Below, piece after piece: positions 25,302 to 34,816 of a DNA stretch of 64,000 nucleotides; within the stretch, counting starts at the first letter, position 1, and each line of letters opens with the position of its first letter. The stretch covers positions 1,528,501-1,592,500 of the forward strand of contig NZ_FMHZ01000002.1 of NCBI RefSeq assembly GCF_900090315.1. The letters are read 5' to 3'. The position numbers were made by a program, and so were the translations under genes. Origin of the DNA: Micromonospora citrea. Its GTDB lineage: Bacteria; Actinomycetota; Actinomycetes; Mycobacteriales; Micromonosporaceae. The notes under the pieces are model-generated. The model had not been told where the DNA came from and ran no database searches. It worked only from the letters and a program-made list of their open reading frames with translations.

Positions 25302-26858
25302 TCATGAGCCCGGTTGGAGGACGGGGACCGTGGTCGTCGGGGGTGTGCCGAACCAGCGGGAGAGTGCTGCTCGCAGATTGGGTTCGGCGGCGGCGACGGG
25401 TTCGTCGAGCGTTGCGACCCAGGCGATGTGCGCGTCGGGACGGATCAGCAGGGCGTCGGCTGGTCGGTTGTCGGCCTTCGCGGTGCGGATGTCGACGCGC
25501 GGCTGCCAGTCCCGGGCGGTCCGGCGCAGGTCCGCGCGGTCGGCCAGGTCGAGGAGGACGGGCCGGGCCGCGTGCATGAGTTCCGCGACGCTGGTGACGC
25601 CCTGGTCGGTGTGCAGGGTCAGGTCGGGTGCGAAGGTGCCGACCAGGGCGTGCTGGCCGGCGCCCTGCGTCGGATAACGGATGTCGGCGTGGGCGAGGAG
25701 TGCTCCCATCCGGCGCAGTGCCGGCTCGTCGACGACCAGTTCCTGGAAGACCTGCCGGAGCGCCTCGGCGGCCGGGTCGTGTCCGCGCCTCAGGGCTGCC
25801 TGGGCTCGGGTTTGCAGCTGCGCACGTGCGCCGGCGAGGTGGCGCTCGTCGTGGTACGTGTCCAGCAGGCCGGCCGGGGCCCAGCCGTGGACGTCGGCGC
25901 CCAGCTTCCAGGCGAGGTTGACCGAGTCGAGCATGCCGACGTTGAGCGCCGTGCCGGTGGCGGGGAACAGGTGAGCCGCGTCGCCGGCCAGCAGGATCCG
26001 CCCGTGGCGGTACCGCTCGGCCTGCCGATCCTTGTAGGTGTAGCGCGACAGCCGGATGGGTTCCCCGAGGGGGAGATCCGCGCCGAGCACACGGCGAGCG
26101 CTGTCCGCCAGCTCGGTCAGGGTCAGCGGCTCGTCGTCGTCGTACTCGGTCGTTTCGTCTTCGGTGGTCTGCAGGGACAGGACCCCGGAGGCGACCGCGA
26201 ACGCGAACACACCGCGGTCCGTCCGCGTGAAACCCGCGCGGATCCTGCCCAGCCCAGGGACGTCGATGTCGCCGTTGTCGAGCACTCTCACCGAGTCAGG
26301 CACGGTGACCTGGCCCAACCTGTTGACCTCCGGGTAGGTGGTGCCGGGGAACGCGATGCCCGCGAGATCGCGGATTCGGCTGCGCCCACCGTCGCAACCG
26401 ACCAGGTATCGGGCGGTCGCTCGGGCCGGCCCGTCCGGTCCCCGCACATGCGCGGTCACCGTGGCGTCGTCCTGGGTCACCCCGACCACGTCGTGTCCGC
26501 GGCGGACGTCGGCGCCGAGTTCACGCGCGCGCTCCTCGAGCAGTCGCTCGACCTCGTGCTGCGGTATTGGCATCGCCCGCATCGGCGGATCCGCCAGGTG
26601 CGTGAAGTCCAGATGCATACTGCCGAACGGAAATCGGGGGGCCACATGGGGGTTGCTGCTGGCCTCCTCGAATCGCTCCAGGATGCCCCGGTAGCGCAGC
26701 AGGTCCAGGATCCGCCCGCCGAGGCCACTCGCCTTCGGGATGTCCCGCGGCCGCGGGTGCCGCTCGAGCACGAGCGTCCGGACTCCGGCCAGGCGCAGTT
26801 CTCCGGCCAGCATGAGGCCGGCCGGACCGGCACCCACGATGATCACGTCGGTTTCCAT
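25302..26858 (-). CDS. FAD-dependent aromatic hydroxylase (PheA/TfdB family)
   Basis: Class A flavoprotein monooxygenase of 518 residues using NAD(P)H and oxygen. The FAD site IIVGAGPAGLMLAGEL is at the N terminus, the DG motif VGCDGGRSRIRDLAG near residue 155, and the GD motif ILLAGDAAHLFPATGTALN near residue 288. A C-terminal thioredoxin-like domain (about 380-518) is typical of phenol, polyketide and rifampicin hydroxylases. Start ATG 26858 follows a GGGGAG tract. It stands alone, separated from the SDR gene by 184 bases, so tailoring, degradation and drug inactivation are all possible roles. Confidence 0.9.
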   Translation of the reverse strand: METDVIIVGAGPAGLMLAGELRLAGVRTLVLERHPRPRDIPKASGLGGRILDLLRYRGILERFEEASSNPHVAPRFPFGSMHLDFTHLADPPMRAMPIPQHEVERLLEERARELGADVRRGHDVVGVTQDDATVTAHVRGPDGPARATARYLVGCDGGRSRIRDLAGIAFPGTTYPEVNRLGQVTVPDSVRVLDNGDIDVPGLGRIRAGFTRTDRGVFAFAVASGVLSLQTTEDETTEYDDDEPLTLTELADSARRVLGADLPLGEPIRLSRYTYKDRQAERYRHGRILLAGDAAHLFPATGTALNVGMLDSVNLAWKLGADVHGWAPAGLLDTYHDERHLAGARAQLQTRAQAALRRGHDPAAEALRQVFQELVVDEPALRRMGALLAHADIRYPTQGAGQHALVGTFAPDLTLHTDQGVTSVAELMHAARPVLLDLADRADLRRTARDWQPRVDIRTAKADNRPADALLIRPDAHIAWVATLDEPVAAAEPNLRAALSRWFGTPPTTTVPVLQPGS

Positions 26859-27042
26859 CACTCGCTACTCCCCTCCGGGGCTCTCGTCGCGTTCCCGCAC
26901 GAGCCGGTCATCGAAAACAACACGAGCTCCAGCTACTCCCTTGTCTTCTGGTTCTGGTCGTGGCCAGACCATCGCCGGCTTCGATCACCGCGCACCTGCA
27001 ACTGCCCACTCGCTGAGGTTGCGCCCGGCCGCCGCGACGCCG

Positions 27043-27909
27043 TCACGCCGGCTCGGTGATCGGCGCCGGGATCGCCTTCTCGGCGGCGCGGCTCACCTCT
27101 TCCCAGGCCGCCCAGGTCTCCATGCGCCGCTTCGAGATGTCGAAGGCGACGTCGTAGACCATGCTGCCCAGCAGGAGCCGCAGCGGCGGGTCGTCGCTGG
27201 CGACCAGCTTCATCACGGCCTCGGCGGCCAGCCGCGGCTCGCTGTCGACCGACCCCTCCGCCCACTGCCTGGCCAGTTCCTCGCGCAGGGCGTCGTAGGC
27301 CGGGTTCGGGGTGGTCGCCCTGCTGCTGGTGTAGAGGTCCGTCCAGTAGCCGCCCGGCTGGACGATGGTGACCTTGACGCCGAAGCGGGCGGCCTCCGCG
27401 GCCAGCGCCTCGCTCATGCCCTCCAGGGCGAACTTGCTCGCGCTGTAGAGCCCCGTGCTGGGGAACCCGCCGAGCGCGCCGATGCTGGAGATCTGCACCA
27501 GGTGCCCGCTGCCCTGGGCCCGCAGGTGCGGCAGGACGGCCTGGCTGACCCAGAGCGCGCCGAAGAAGTTGAGGTCCAACTGGGCGCGGGCCTCGGCCTC
27601 GGTGAACTCCTCCACCATCCCGGCATACAGCGCGCCCGCGTTGTTCACGACGATGTCGAGCCGGCCGAAGTGCTGGACCGCCCGGGCGACGACGTCGAAG
27701 ACCGCCGCGCGGTCGGTGACGTCGAGGCGCAGCGCCAGCAGCCGGCCGGGATGCCGGGCGGCGAGGTCGTCGAGCGGCGAGACGTCGCGGGCCGCGCCGA
27801 CCACACGGTCACCGGCGGCGAGCGCGGCCTCGGTGAACGCGCGGCCAAGGCCACGACTCGCTCCGGTGATCAACCAGACCCGGGAAGTTGCGCTGCCTGA
27901 CGTTGTCAT
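27043..27909 (-). CDS. Short-chain dehydrogenase/reductase
   Basis: Classical SDR of 288 residues. The cofactor motif LITGASRGLGRAFTEA (TGxxxGxG) is near residue 13, followed by the acidic D-V pair in LRLDVTD, the structural NNAG, the catalytic Ser in QISSIGAL, and the YSASK active site (Tyr-x3-Lys) near residue 158. Specificity cannot be assigned; Arg residues after the second strand (AARDVS) hint at NADP. ATG 27909 follows GAGAGG. It diverges from a LysR-type regulator 292 bases away, which probably controls it. Confidence 0.92.
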   Translation of the reverse strand: MTTSGSATSRVWLITGASRGLGRAFTEAALAAGDRVVGAARDVSPLDDLAARHPGRLLALRLDVTDRAAVFDVVARAVQHFGRLDIVVNNAGALYAGMVEEFTEAEARAQLDLNFFGALWVSQAVLPHLRAQGSGHLVQISSIGALGGFPSTGLYSASKFALEGMSEALAAEAARFGVKVTIVQPGGYWTDLYTSSRATTPNPAYDALREELARQWAEGSVDSEPRLAAEAVMKLVASDDPPLRLLLGSMVYDVAFDISKRRMETWAAWEEVSRAAEKAIPAPITEPA

Positions 27910-27926
27910 CGGATTCCTCTCAGCAC

Positions 27927-27939
27927 GGGACCGTGTCCC
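27927..27939. promoter_or_regulatory. Short inverted repeat upstream of the SDR
   Basis: GGGAC-CGT-GTCCC lies 18 bases before the SDR start, in the divergent SDR/LysR region. It could be a regulator site, but LysR boxes are usually longer T-N11-A dyads nearer the regulator gene, so the call is weak. The rest of the 292-base region has no convincing gene. Confidence 0.25.
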
Positions 27940-28201
27940 TTTTTGGCACGTTCGCGGACCGCACCACCCACACCGGTCCTCCGAACCTCATCAGCGACGT
28001 TGTGGGCCCGCACAGCGTCCGTCACGGCATGCATGTGATCAACGGCGTCCTCCGCAACGCACTGTTCAGCCACGCTTGACAATCCGCCCCTGGAGTCGCG
28101 CCGCAGCAGGCTCTTGTCGGTGGCGAAGCTCGTGAGCTGGCACACCCCACGGCTGACGCAAGTCGAGACGCGGTCGCGTCGCGATCAGAGGAGGGTCGCT
28201 G

Positions 28202-29146
28202 GTGCCGACGACAGGTCGGATAAGGTCGGCTGGCAGGGACAGGTGCCTCGTGAACGGAACATGGGTGGAGCTGCGGGACATCGAGACCTTCCTGGTACTC
28301 GCCGAAGAGCTGCATTTCGGGCGAACTGCCCAGCGGCTGCATGTCAGCACGGCTCGGGTCAGCCAAGCCATCAAGCGACAGGAACGGCAGATCGGTGGTC
28401 TGCTGTTCGACCGCTCCACCCGTACCGTACGGCTGAGCCCGCTCGGCGAGCAGCTGCGCAACGATCTGCGACCCGTCTACGCCGACCTGCAGGAGAGCAT
28501 CGAGAGGGCCCGGCGGGTCGCCCGAGGTGTCACCGGTGCGCTCCGCGTGGGAATGATCCCCTTCAACACGTACGACCTGCGCCCGTGTTGGGACACGTTT
28601 CGCCGTCAGCATCCGCAGTGGTCGTTGCACATCCGTCGAGCCTCGTTCGTTGACCCGTTCGCCGCTCTGCGCTCCGGCGAGCACGACATCCTCGTCGCGT
28701 GGCTGCCCATCGACGAACCTGACCTCACGGTGGGGCCGGTCCTGTTCAGCGACCGGCGGATCTTGGCGGTCTCAGCCGATCACGAGCTGGCCCGACGACC
28801 GTCCGTGTCGCTGGAGGCGCTCGCCGACTTCCCGAACGGGATGGGCCAACGCCTGCCGGACTACTGGGAGGACGCGTACCTGCCGTTCCGGAGCCCACGC
28901 GGCCAGGTGATCGAGCGCGGCGCATTGGTCACCAACAGCGACGACCTCATCCACCTCGTCTCCCTCGGCGACACGGTCCAGGTATTCCCCATCCATGTCA
29001 CCGACCACTGGGCCATGCCGGACGTGCGGTGGCTGCCCATCACCGACCTGCCCCGCCTGAACTACGCCCTGGTCTGGCGCACCGAGACCGAGATCATCCG
29101 GGCGATGGCCCGGATCGTCGCCGATCTGGGCCCGCTGCTGCGCTAG
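28202..29146 (+). CDS. LysR-family transcriptional regulator
   Basis: Regulator of 314 residues. The winged helix-turn-helix (about 22-80) includes ELRDIETFLVLAEELHFGRT, HVSTARVSQAIKRQE and RTVRLSPLGEQL. The periplasmic-binding-like effector domain (about 105-310) starts GALRVGMIPFNTYDLRP. GTG 28202 is chosen because GGAGG stands seven bases ahead; a later GTG at 28265 would begin directly at VELRDIETF. Divergent from the SDR gene, which is the usual target arrangement. The extra 20 N-terminal residues are unusual but have the best ribosome-binding site. Confidence 0.9.
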   Translation: MPTTGRIRSAGRDRCLVNGTWVELRDIETFLVLAEELHFGRTAQRLHVSTARVSQAIKRQERQIGGLLFDRSTRTVRLSPLGEQLRNDLRPVYADLQESIERARRVARGVTGALRVGMIPFNTYDLRPCWDTFRRQHPQWSLHIRRASFVDPFAALRSGEHDILVAWLPIDEPDLTVGPVLFSDRRILAVSADHELARRPSVSLEALADFPNGMGQRLPDYWEDAYLPFRSPRGQVIERGALVTNSDDLIHLVSLGDTVQVFPIHVTDHWAMPDVRWLPITDLPRLNYALVWRTETEIIRAMARIVADLGPLLR

Positions 29147-29570
29147 CTGGTAGCCGCCGTGGCGGCCCGCAGCACGGGCACGCCGGCGTCCACCATGCGC
29201 GTCGGGAGCAGCCCGGTGAACGAGCCGAACCATCAGACCCAGCGCTACGTGCTGCGCCCGGACAACACTGGGGTCACGTCGGCGCGTTCGCTGACGCCCT
29301 CGGTTGGCCGCTGGTCCGCTCGATCCCGAGGGATCAGGTTCAAAGTGTCGACGGCCAGATGATCTGGCAGTCCTCGCCTGCGACAGATGGCTCAGGACGA
29401 TTCGGAGCAGCTCATCAGGACGCGCGCCGCGAGCATCGTCCACGCCTTCGGGCAGGTGGCGGAGGCAGGCGGGTAAGTCGCCAGGGCAGGGCGCAGCGAG
29501 TTGCCGAGCCGGAGCGAGCGCGGCACCCCCGTCCAGTTCGGTGCCTGTGCCGGGTCCTAGGGTGACCGTC
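29147..29570. other. Intergenic region after the LysR gene
   Basis: About 424 bases without a supported gene. Frames here are short or antisense and lack domain features. The right end holds a TAGGGT element seven bases before the RidA start codon, which looks like the -10 of a leaderless promoter. Confidence 0.4.
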
Positions 29571-29975
29571 ATGGCCGACATCGAACTCACGACGCCGCCG
29601 ACGCTTCCGCAGACCAACGGATACAGCCACGTGGCCACCATCGGTCCCGGCCATCGGCTCGTCTGGACGTCGGGTCAGGTGCCCATCGCCGCCGACGGCA
29701 CCGCGGCGCCCGCCGGCGACTGGGAGGCCCAGACACGCCAGGCCATGCAGAACATCGGGGCCGCCCTGACCGCCGCGGGCGCGACGTGGGACGACGTCTT
29801 CAAGCTGACCTTCTACGTCGTCGACACCACCGCGCTGGCGACCGTACGCACGGTGCGGGACGAGTTCATCAACGTCGAACGGCCGCCGACCAGCTCACTC
29901 GTCCAGGTGGCAGGTCTGATCCGACCGGATCTGCTGATCGAGGTCGAGGCGGTCGCGGCGATCGCCGACCGCTGA
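29571..29975 (+). CDS. RidA-family (Rid/YjgF) protein
   Basis: Protein of 134 residues, normal for the trimeric Rid family. RidA members hydrolyse reactive enamine/imine intermediates released by PLP enzymes. Visible segments are VWTSGQVPIAADG, then QTRQAMQNIGAALTAAGATWDDVFKLTFYVVD (read in parts), and a C-terminal RPDLLIEVEAVAAI. The canonical RidA Arg near residue 105 may correspond to the Arg in AGLIRPDLLIEVEA, so enamine deaminase activity is possible. TAGGGT lies seven bases before ATG 29571, suggesting a leaderless mRNA. It stands alone. Confidence 0.88.
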   Translation: MADIELTTPPTLPQTNGYSHVATIGPGHRLVWTSGQVPIAADGTAAPAGDWEAQTRQAMQNIGAALTAAGATWDDVFKLTFYVVDTTALATVRTVRDEFINVERPPTSSLVQVAGLIRPDLLIEVEAVAAIADR

Positions 29976-30448
29976 GCCGCACGCGCGGGTCAGCGTCCCG
30001 GTGCCGGCTGGCGATCGAGTCAAGCCGCCGACCCGGCAGGCGCGGGGCGCCACCAGTGGCGTGACGCCAGCGCGGCCCGCCAGGGGCCCCGGCAGCGTTG
30101 AGCAGCAAGCCGTCCACGGACGACACCCGGTCCAGCCGCGGAACGTACTGCGCGGCCTCGACCACGACCGCGCACGGCCGGCGACATCGCCGGCACCGTC
30201 GAAGCCGCCCAGCGTACCCCCGACGGGCTCCTGGTCCCGGCGCGCAGCCAGGCCGGCCCGCCCCGCCGAACGCCCGTGGACCTGGCCGGGACCGCCGACG
30301 CCGCCGAGCGGGCGGCGAAGAGGGCCGTCGCCCTACGGGCCGACCTGCCGCCGGCACCGGCCGGCGGCGGACCGAGGTCCATTGCCGCAGGCCGGTACCG
30401 CTACCAGCATCGGTTCATCGGCACGCACAGACGTACGCACCCGGGCGT
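29976..30448. other. Gene-poor stretch, possibly degraded
   Basis: About 470 bases in which all frames are Arg/Pro/Ala-rich with no domain or ribosome-binding site. One minus-strand patch reads VVVEAAQYVPRLDRVSSVDG, which is protein-like and may be a relic, but it cannot be assigned. Confidence 0.35.
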
Positions 30449-30823
30449 TCACCGTCGCCGGTATCGGGCCGCCCCCGACGTTCGATCGCGCCCGGTCATG
30501 AGCGACCGCGCACGGACCGCCGCGCGATGCAGTCCGGGGTGAGGCCACCGTGCCCCTCGCCCCGGCTGAGGCCCACGGCGGCTCACCGGATTCAGGTATC
30601 GGACCGGGCGACGATCGTGGACCGTCGTTCTGCTGGTGCGGACGCTGGAAACGCGGGCGGCCGGGCGCCAGATGTCGAGAAGTTCGCCGTCGGCATCGAC
30701 GCGGAACTTGCCGTCGCCGATGTCGGCGAGGTCGGAATGGCAGTGGACGCAGCGGAACGGGAGCAGGACAAGGCTCGTGCGCCGAGGGGTCCAGGACGGC
30801 ACGATATGAGGACGCGTAGACAT
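30449..30823 (-). CDS. Small hypothetical protein, possibly truncated
   Basis: A 124-residue frame from ATG 30823 (GGGAG three bases ahead). The first 50 residues look like real protein: SLVLLPFRCVHCHSDLADIG with a CxxC pair, then GKFRVDADGELLDIW. The remainder turns Arg/Gly/Pro-rich, as if the frame had shifted. The CxxC could bind a metal, but a single pair is weak evidence. It may be the intact N-terminal part of a decayed gene. No function assigned. Confidence 0.35.
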   Translation of the reverse strand: MSTRPHIVPSWTPRRTSLVLLPFRCVHCHSDLADIGDGKFRVDADGELLDIWRPAARVSSVRTSRTTVHDRRPVRYLNPVSRRGPQPGRGARWPHPGLHRAAVRARSLMTGRDRTSGAARYRRR

Positions 30824-31229
30824 GATCTCCCTGAGGACCTGACAGAAGGCATGGAAAGGAGCCGACGGGGACGTCGGTGACCGATGCACGGGAAAGTTGT
30901 CAGGTCTAGAGAGCAGGCGGCGTCACGCGGGGTGAAGTCCTCTCGGGAGTCGGGGAGAGAAGTCGATGCAGTTGCACGGTAGGACGGGACGGGCCGGCCG
31001 GGCCACTCATTTGCCCCGGTGCCGAGCGCTGAGGGCGCGGCGCTGCCACCCTCCCGGCCTCCCCCTCAGCCCCACCGACCACGAACAGACCCGCACGTCG
31101 ACCACGTGGCACGGCCCGGCGCCGACATCCCGGAGAGGGGAACCGCTATTCGCGCGGCCCGACGTGAGCACGCCTCCCGCGGGTCATCCTCCTCTCGGGT
31201 GCGAGCGTCACTCCACAAGAGGACGATCG
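30824..31229. other. Gene-poor stretch downstream of the MBL-fold gene
   Basis: About 406 bases. Open frames are low-complexity and unsupported. No hairpin strong enough to be called a terminator was picked out by eye. Confidence 0.35.
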
Positions 31230-32066
31230 CTAGCCGGTGGTCGCGTCGCGTCCGCGCCTCTCGGCGAGGCGCTGGGCCTGTCCTGCGTGTATGTCGCCGA
31301 CCCACTCCCAGCCAGGCTTGGCCGACGGGCCGATCCGCGGGTCGTCGGGAGCGTGCCCGTCCCGCAGAGCATGCAGGTAGGCGCGGTCCTGTTCGATCCG
31401 TGCGGATACCTGGTCAGCCCTGCCCACGGAACCGTGACCCGGAACGAGGACGTCGACTTCGTCCGCCACTCCCTCCAGCAGGCTCAGCCCCGTGAGGTAG
31501 TCCTTGACGGGGTCGTTGGTGCCGTTGAAGTCGTCGAGCATCGGAATGAAGACGTCGGACAGCATGTCGCCAGCCACGAGAACCCCCCGCTCCTCGATCA
31601 GGAGTGCCGCATGGCCCGGGGAGTGAGCAGGATGCTCAATGATCCGGGCCCGAGGGCCGTCCCAGGGGATCTGCACGGTTCCGGTGGGCAGACCGGTGAT
31701 CAGGCCGAACAGGTCCAGCGGTACCTCCTCGGCGATCTCCGGCGGTAGCCCCTCGGCGGCACGGGCCTTCCAGTCCGCGCGGGACCGCAGATCCCGCATG
31801 ACATCCGCGCAGCGCGCTGTGCCGTACCGGGGCACTTCGCCCAGTTCGGCGTGCCAGAGCACGTGATCCCAGTCCGGGTGGGTCGCGAAACCTGCGACGA
31901 CGCGCCGTCCCGAATCCGCCAGGTCATTCGCGAGGCAGCGCATTTCGCCGACCGTGAGCCCCGGATCGATGATCAACACACCGGCCCGGCCCTGCACGAC
32001 AACGGCATTGTTCTGGAGCAACTCGCTCCGGTGGATCAGTACACCCTCCGCGACCTGTGTCAGCAC
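31230..32066 (-). CDS. MBL-fold metallo-hydrolase
   Basis: Metallo-beta-lactamase-fold hydrolase of 278 residues, cytosolic. The metal motif is THPDWDHVLWH near residue 62 (HxxxDH variant in which the second His is Trp-flanked), followed by the metal His in EHPAHSPGHAAL, the Asp in VLVAGDMLSDVF and the terminal His in VLVPGHGSVG. The N-terminal part (GVLIIDPGLTVGE) matches glyoxalase II-like proteins. GTG 32066 follows AGGAG at seven bases. Substrate unknown. A DMT-family exporter gene lies 101 bases upstream on the same strand. Confidence 0.88.
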   Translation of the reverse strand: MLTQVAEGVLIHRSELLQNNAVVVQGRAGVLIIDPGLTVGEMRCLANDLADSGRRVVAGFATHPDWDHVLWHAELGEVPRYGTARCADVMRDLRSRADWKARAAEGLPPEIAEEVPLDLFGLITGLPTGTVQIPWDGPRARIIEHPAHSPGHAALLIEERGVLVAGDMLSDVFIPMLDDFNGTNDPVKDYLTGLSLLEGVADEVDVLVPGHGSVGRADQVSARIEQDRAYLHALRDGHAPDDPRIGPSAKPGWEWVGDIHAGQAQRLAERRGRDATTG

Positions 32067-32167
32067 GGGTGGCTCCTTCCGCTCGTGGTTCGCCGCCGCC
32101 GGTCGGGGCCGTACTCCGTGAAGCCGGCGTTCTTCCTTTAATGGGTGGTGAGTTTCTCGAGGGTGGG

Positions 32168-33028
32168 TCAGCCGGCGGCGATCAGCCCGACGGCCGCCGA
32201 GCAGAACACCAGGCCGAGGCGTTGCCCGATGCCGAGGCGCTCGCCGAGCAGCGTCCGTGCCAGCAGCACGGTGACGGCAGGGTAGAACGAGGCGAGCACG
32301 GCGACCACGCCGAGGTCGGTGAGGTGGCGGGCTTCGACGAACGCGAAACTGCCGGACACGCCGAGCAGCCCCGTCGCGATCCCCCAACCCGCGGCGCTCC
32401 TGCCGGGTCGCCAGGTCTGGCGAACTGCCGTAGCGAAGGCGACCGTGACGAGGGCGCCGGTGAGCTGATTGAGCGCCAAGGGCAGAGTGCCAGCTGACTC
32501 GGGGATCTGGCCGAGAGCCACGAAGAGCACGCCGAACCCGAGGCCACCCAGCAGTCCGTCGACGAAGGCACCGCGGCCCGCGGCCGAGGCTTCGGAGCCG
32601 ACGGCCTCAGTGTGGTTCGGGACCTGTCGCGAGAGGAGCCAGATCCCCGGCATCGCGAGGGCGAGGCCGATCCAGGCCAGGGTGACCGGTCGCTCGCCGC
32701 CGGCGAGCCCGGCCAGGACCGGCAGGACGGCGGCACCGACCGCCGAGGTGGGAGCGACCACCGACATGTGTCCCCGGGACAGTCCGCGAAGCAGGAAGAT
32801 GCTTCCCGCCGCGCTGCCGACTCCCGCGAGCGGCCCCCACGCGAGGTGGGCCAGGGTCGGTGCGCCGGGTGAGACGAGCGCGACGGTCAGCATCGCTGCA
32901 GCGCCGGTCAGCTGGCCGGCGAAGACGATGGACATGGAGGGCACCCGGCGAGCACCTGCGCCGCCGACGAAGTCCGCCGCGCCGTAACCGAGCGCCGCGA
33001 GGAGCGCCAGCGTGATCCCCATGCTCAT
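32168..33028 (-). CDS. EamA-family (DMT superfamily) transporter
   Basis: Ten-helix membrane protein of 286 residues with two EamA repeats, each starting with a small-residue helix (ALLAALGYGAADFVGG; GLLGGLGFGVLFVALG). DMT exporters move amino acids, metabolites or drugs. ATG 33028 has AGG eight bases ahead. It diverges from a MocR-type regulator 129 bases away. MocR regulators are commonly paired with EamA exporters, so the transporter is probably induced or repressed by that protein in response to an amine or vitamin B6 signal. Confidence 0.9.
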   Translation of the reverse strand: MSMGITLALLAALGYGAADFVGGAGARRVPSMSIVFAGQLTGAAAMLTVALVSPGAPTLAHLAWGPLAGVGSAAGSIFLLRGLSRGHMSVVAPTSAVGAAVLPVLAGLAGGERPVTLAWIGLALAMPGIWLLSRQVPNHTEAVGSEASAAGRGAFVDGLLGGLGFGVLFVALGQIPESAGTLPLALNQLTGALVTVAFATAVRQTWRPGRSAAGWGIATGLLGVSGSFAFVEARHLTDLGVVAVLASFYPAVTVLLARTLLGERLGIGQRLGLVFCSAAVGLIAAG

Positions 33029-33157
33029 GTCTGTGGCCTGCTCGATCGGTCGTAGTGCATGGCGTCAAGCGTCTGCCGGAATCGGTCCGACGTGAAGGTC
33101 CATTCAAACGGCATGGGAGGAGACCACTTCGGTTGATCAGCGGGCTACGTTGAACCC

Positions 33158-34603
33158 ATGACCGTCGACTTCTCCGGGCTGGTGCCGGGGCTCGCGCTCG
33201 AAGTGGACCGGTCCGCCGGCGTGCCGCTGGGGCATCAGGTCCAGGACGCGCTGCGGGGCGCCATCCGGTCGGGGAGGCTGCGCTCCGGCGAGCGGCTGCC
33301 CTCGACCCGTCAGCTGGCGGACGAGCTGGGTGTGTCCCGGGGCCTGGTGGTTTCGGCGTACGAGCAGCTGCTGGCCGAGGGGTACGTCGTCGCCACCGTC
33401 GGCTCGGGCACCCGGGTCGCCGACGGGGTGACCGAGTCGGCCGGCTTCACCCTGTCCGACGCTGCCGAGGTGGACCCCGCGCCCCGGGTCCCCGCGCCAA
33501 CCATCGACTTCGGCTACGGCGTACCCGACCTGCGGGCGTTTTCCAGGCGCGACTGGCTGTGGGCGCTGGGCGATGCCATCAGGACGATGCGGAACGTCGA
33601 CCTCGGCGACGGCGCCGTCGAGGGAGACGGGCAGCTTCGCGCCGTACTGGCCGCCTACCACCAACGGGTGCGGGCCGGCTGCGTCGACCCCGCGCACACG
33701 GTCGTCGTGGCGGGATTCCGACAAGGGCTTACGTTCGTCCTCAGTGCCCTCGTCGCGCATGGCATCGAGCGAATCGGGCTGGAGGACCCGGGGCCGCGGG
33801 ACCACGACCACATCGCACGCCGTGCCGGCCTGCGGGTCTCGGCCGTCCCCGTCGACGGGGATGGGGTCCGGGTGGACCACCTGCGCGCCAGCGGCGCTCG
33901 CGCCGTGCTGCTGACGCCTGCCCACCAGTGCCCGACCGGGGCGGTGCTGAGCCCGACCCGCCGCCACGAGCTGGTGCAGTGGGCGCACGAGGTCGACGGG
34001 GTGATCCTCGAGGACGACTACGACGCCGAGTTCCGCTACGACCGGCAACCGGTCGGCTCGCTCCAGGGCCTCGCGCCCGAGCGGGTCGTGGCACTGGGAT
34101 CGGTCAGCAAGACCCTGGCGCCCGCCCTGCGCATCGGCTGGGTCTTCACGCCGCCGCGATTCCGCGACGGCATCCTGACCGAGAAGCGCCTCTCCTGCCG
34201 TGGCGTTCCCCAGCTCGACCAGGCGGCACTGGCGCGACTCATTCAGACCGGCCGTTTCGACAGGCACCTCCGCAAGGTCCGGGACAGCTACCGCCAACGG
34301 CGCGACACACTCGTGTCGGCCGTGACCGAGAGCATGGCGGGAGCGACCATCACCGGTCTCGACGCCGGTCACCACGTCCTGCTCCGGCTGCCGTCCGGGG
34401 TGGACGAGGAGCAGCTCGTCGCCCACGCACGCGCCGCAGGTGTCGGCGTGCGAGGGCTCGGCGACTACCGGGTCACGCCCGATGACGAGGCTCCCCGCGA
34501 CCCCCTTCACCCCGCGCTGGTCATCGGATTCGGCAACGTGACCATTCGGCAGATCCGGGAGGGGATCGGCGTCCTGGGCCGACTGGTCGCGGCGCGGAGT
34601 TGA
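33158..34603 (+). CDS. MocR-family regulator (GntR HTH fused to aminotransferase-like domain)
   Basis: Regulator of 481 residues. Residues about 15-90 are a GntR winged helix (GRLRSGERLPSTRQLADELG, then SRGLVVSAYEQLLAEGYV). Residues about 110-480 are a fold type I aminotransferase domain with the acidic DDYDAEFRYDRQP segment and the PLP Schiff-base Lys in LGSVSKTLAPALRIGW near residue 326. MocR proteins bind PLP and often an amine. The retained Lys means cofactor binding is likely. It is divergent from the EamA transporter, its probable target. Confidence 0.93.
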   Translation: MTVDFSGLVPGLALEVDRSAGVPLGHQVQDALRGAIRSGRLRSGERLPSTRQLADELGVSRGLVVSAYEQLLAEGYVVATVGSGTRVADGVTESAGFTLSDAAEVDPAPRVPAPTIDFGYGVPDLRAFSRRDWLWALGDAIRTMRNVDLGDGAVEGDGQLRAVLAAYHQRVRAGCVDPAHTVVVAGFRQGLTFVLSALVAHGIERIGLEDPGPRDHDHIARRAGLRVSAVPVDGDGVRVDHLRASGARAVLLTPAHQCPTGAVLSPTRRHELVQWAHEVDGVILEDDYDAEFRYDRQPVGSLQGLAPERVVALGSVSKTLAPALRIGWVFTPPRFRDGILTEKRLSCRGVPQLDQAALARLIQTGRFDRHLRKVRDSYRQRRDTLVSAVTESMAGATITGLDAGHHVLLRLPSGVDEEQLVAHARAAGVGVRGLGDYRVTPDDEAPRDPLHPALVIGFGNVTIRQIREGIGVLGRLVAARS

Positions 34604-34637
34604 GCGGGTGTCACAGCACCACGGCTGCCGGCGGCCG

Positions 34638-34724
34638 TGGCGGACGAGGTGCGAGAAGGCCAACGTCAGGCCGGTCACCGTCCACGACGCCAGGCGCACC
34701 TGCGCTGTGCTGCCTTGTCCGTGA
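34638..34724 (+). pseudogene. Scrap of tyrosine-recombinase integrase
   Basis: Some 28 codons ending at TGA 34722-34724 read CEKANVRPVTVHDARRTCA. This matches the second catalytic box (HxxR) of the integrase remnant near 45.76 kb in the same window, which reads KAGTRPITVHDARRTCA. Upstream and downstream parts are missing. It is therefore a leftover of an AICE-type integrase, about 11 kb from the tRNA-Val, and marks the left side of the mobile-element-rich region. Confidence 0.65.
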
Positions 34725-34816
34725 ACCGGCGTACGACGGACGGGCAGTGGGCGGTGGCCGAAGATCGGGCTGGGTCTCGACGGGTGTTTCGGTGCCGCCT
34801 GATGGCGCCGAGCGGC

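Noticed and set aside
27888..28145. Small ORFs on both strands between the SDR and LysR genes
   Set aside because: They overlap each other and the SDR start, have no ribosome-binding site, and occupy the divergent promoter region.
33137..34699. A 520-codon minus-strand open frame
   Set aside because: Antisense to the MocR gene, which carries the PLP lysine and HTH in the right order.
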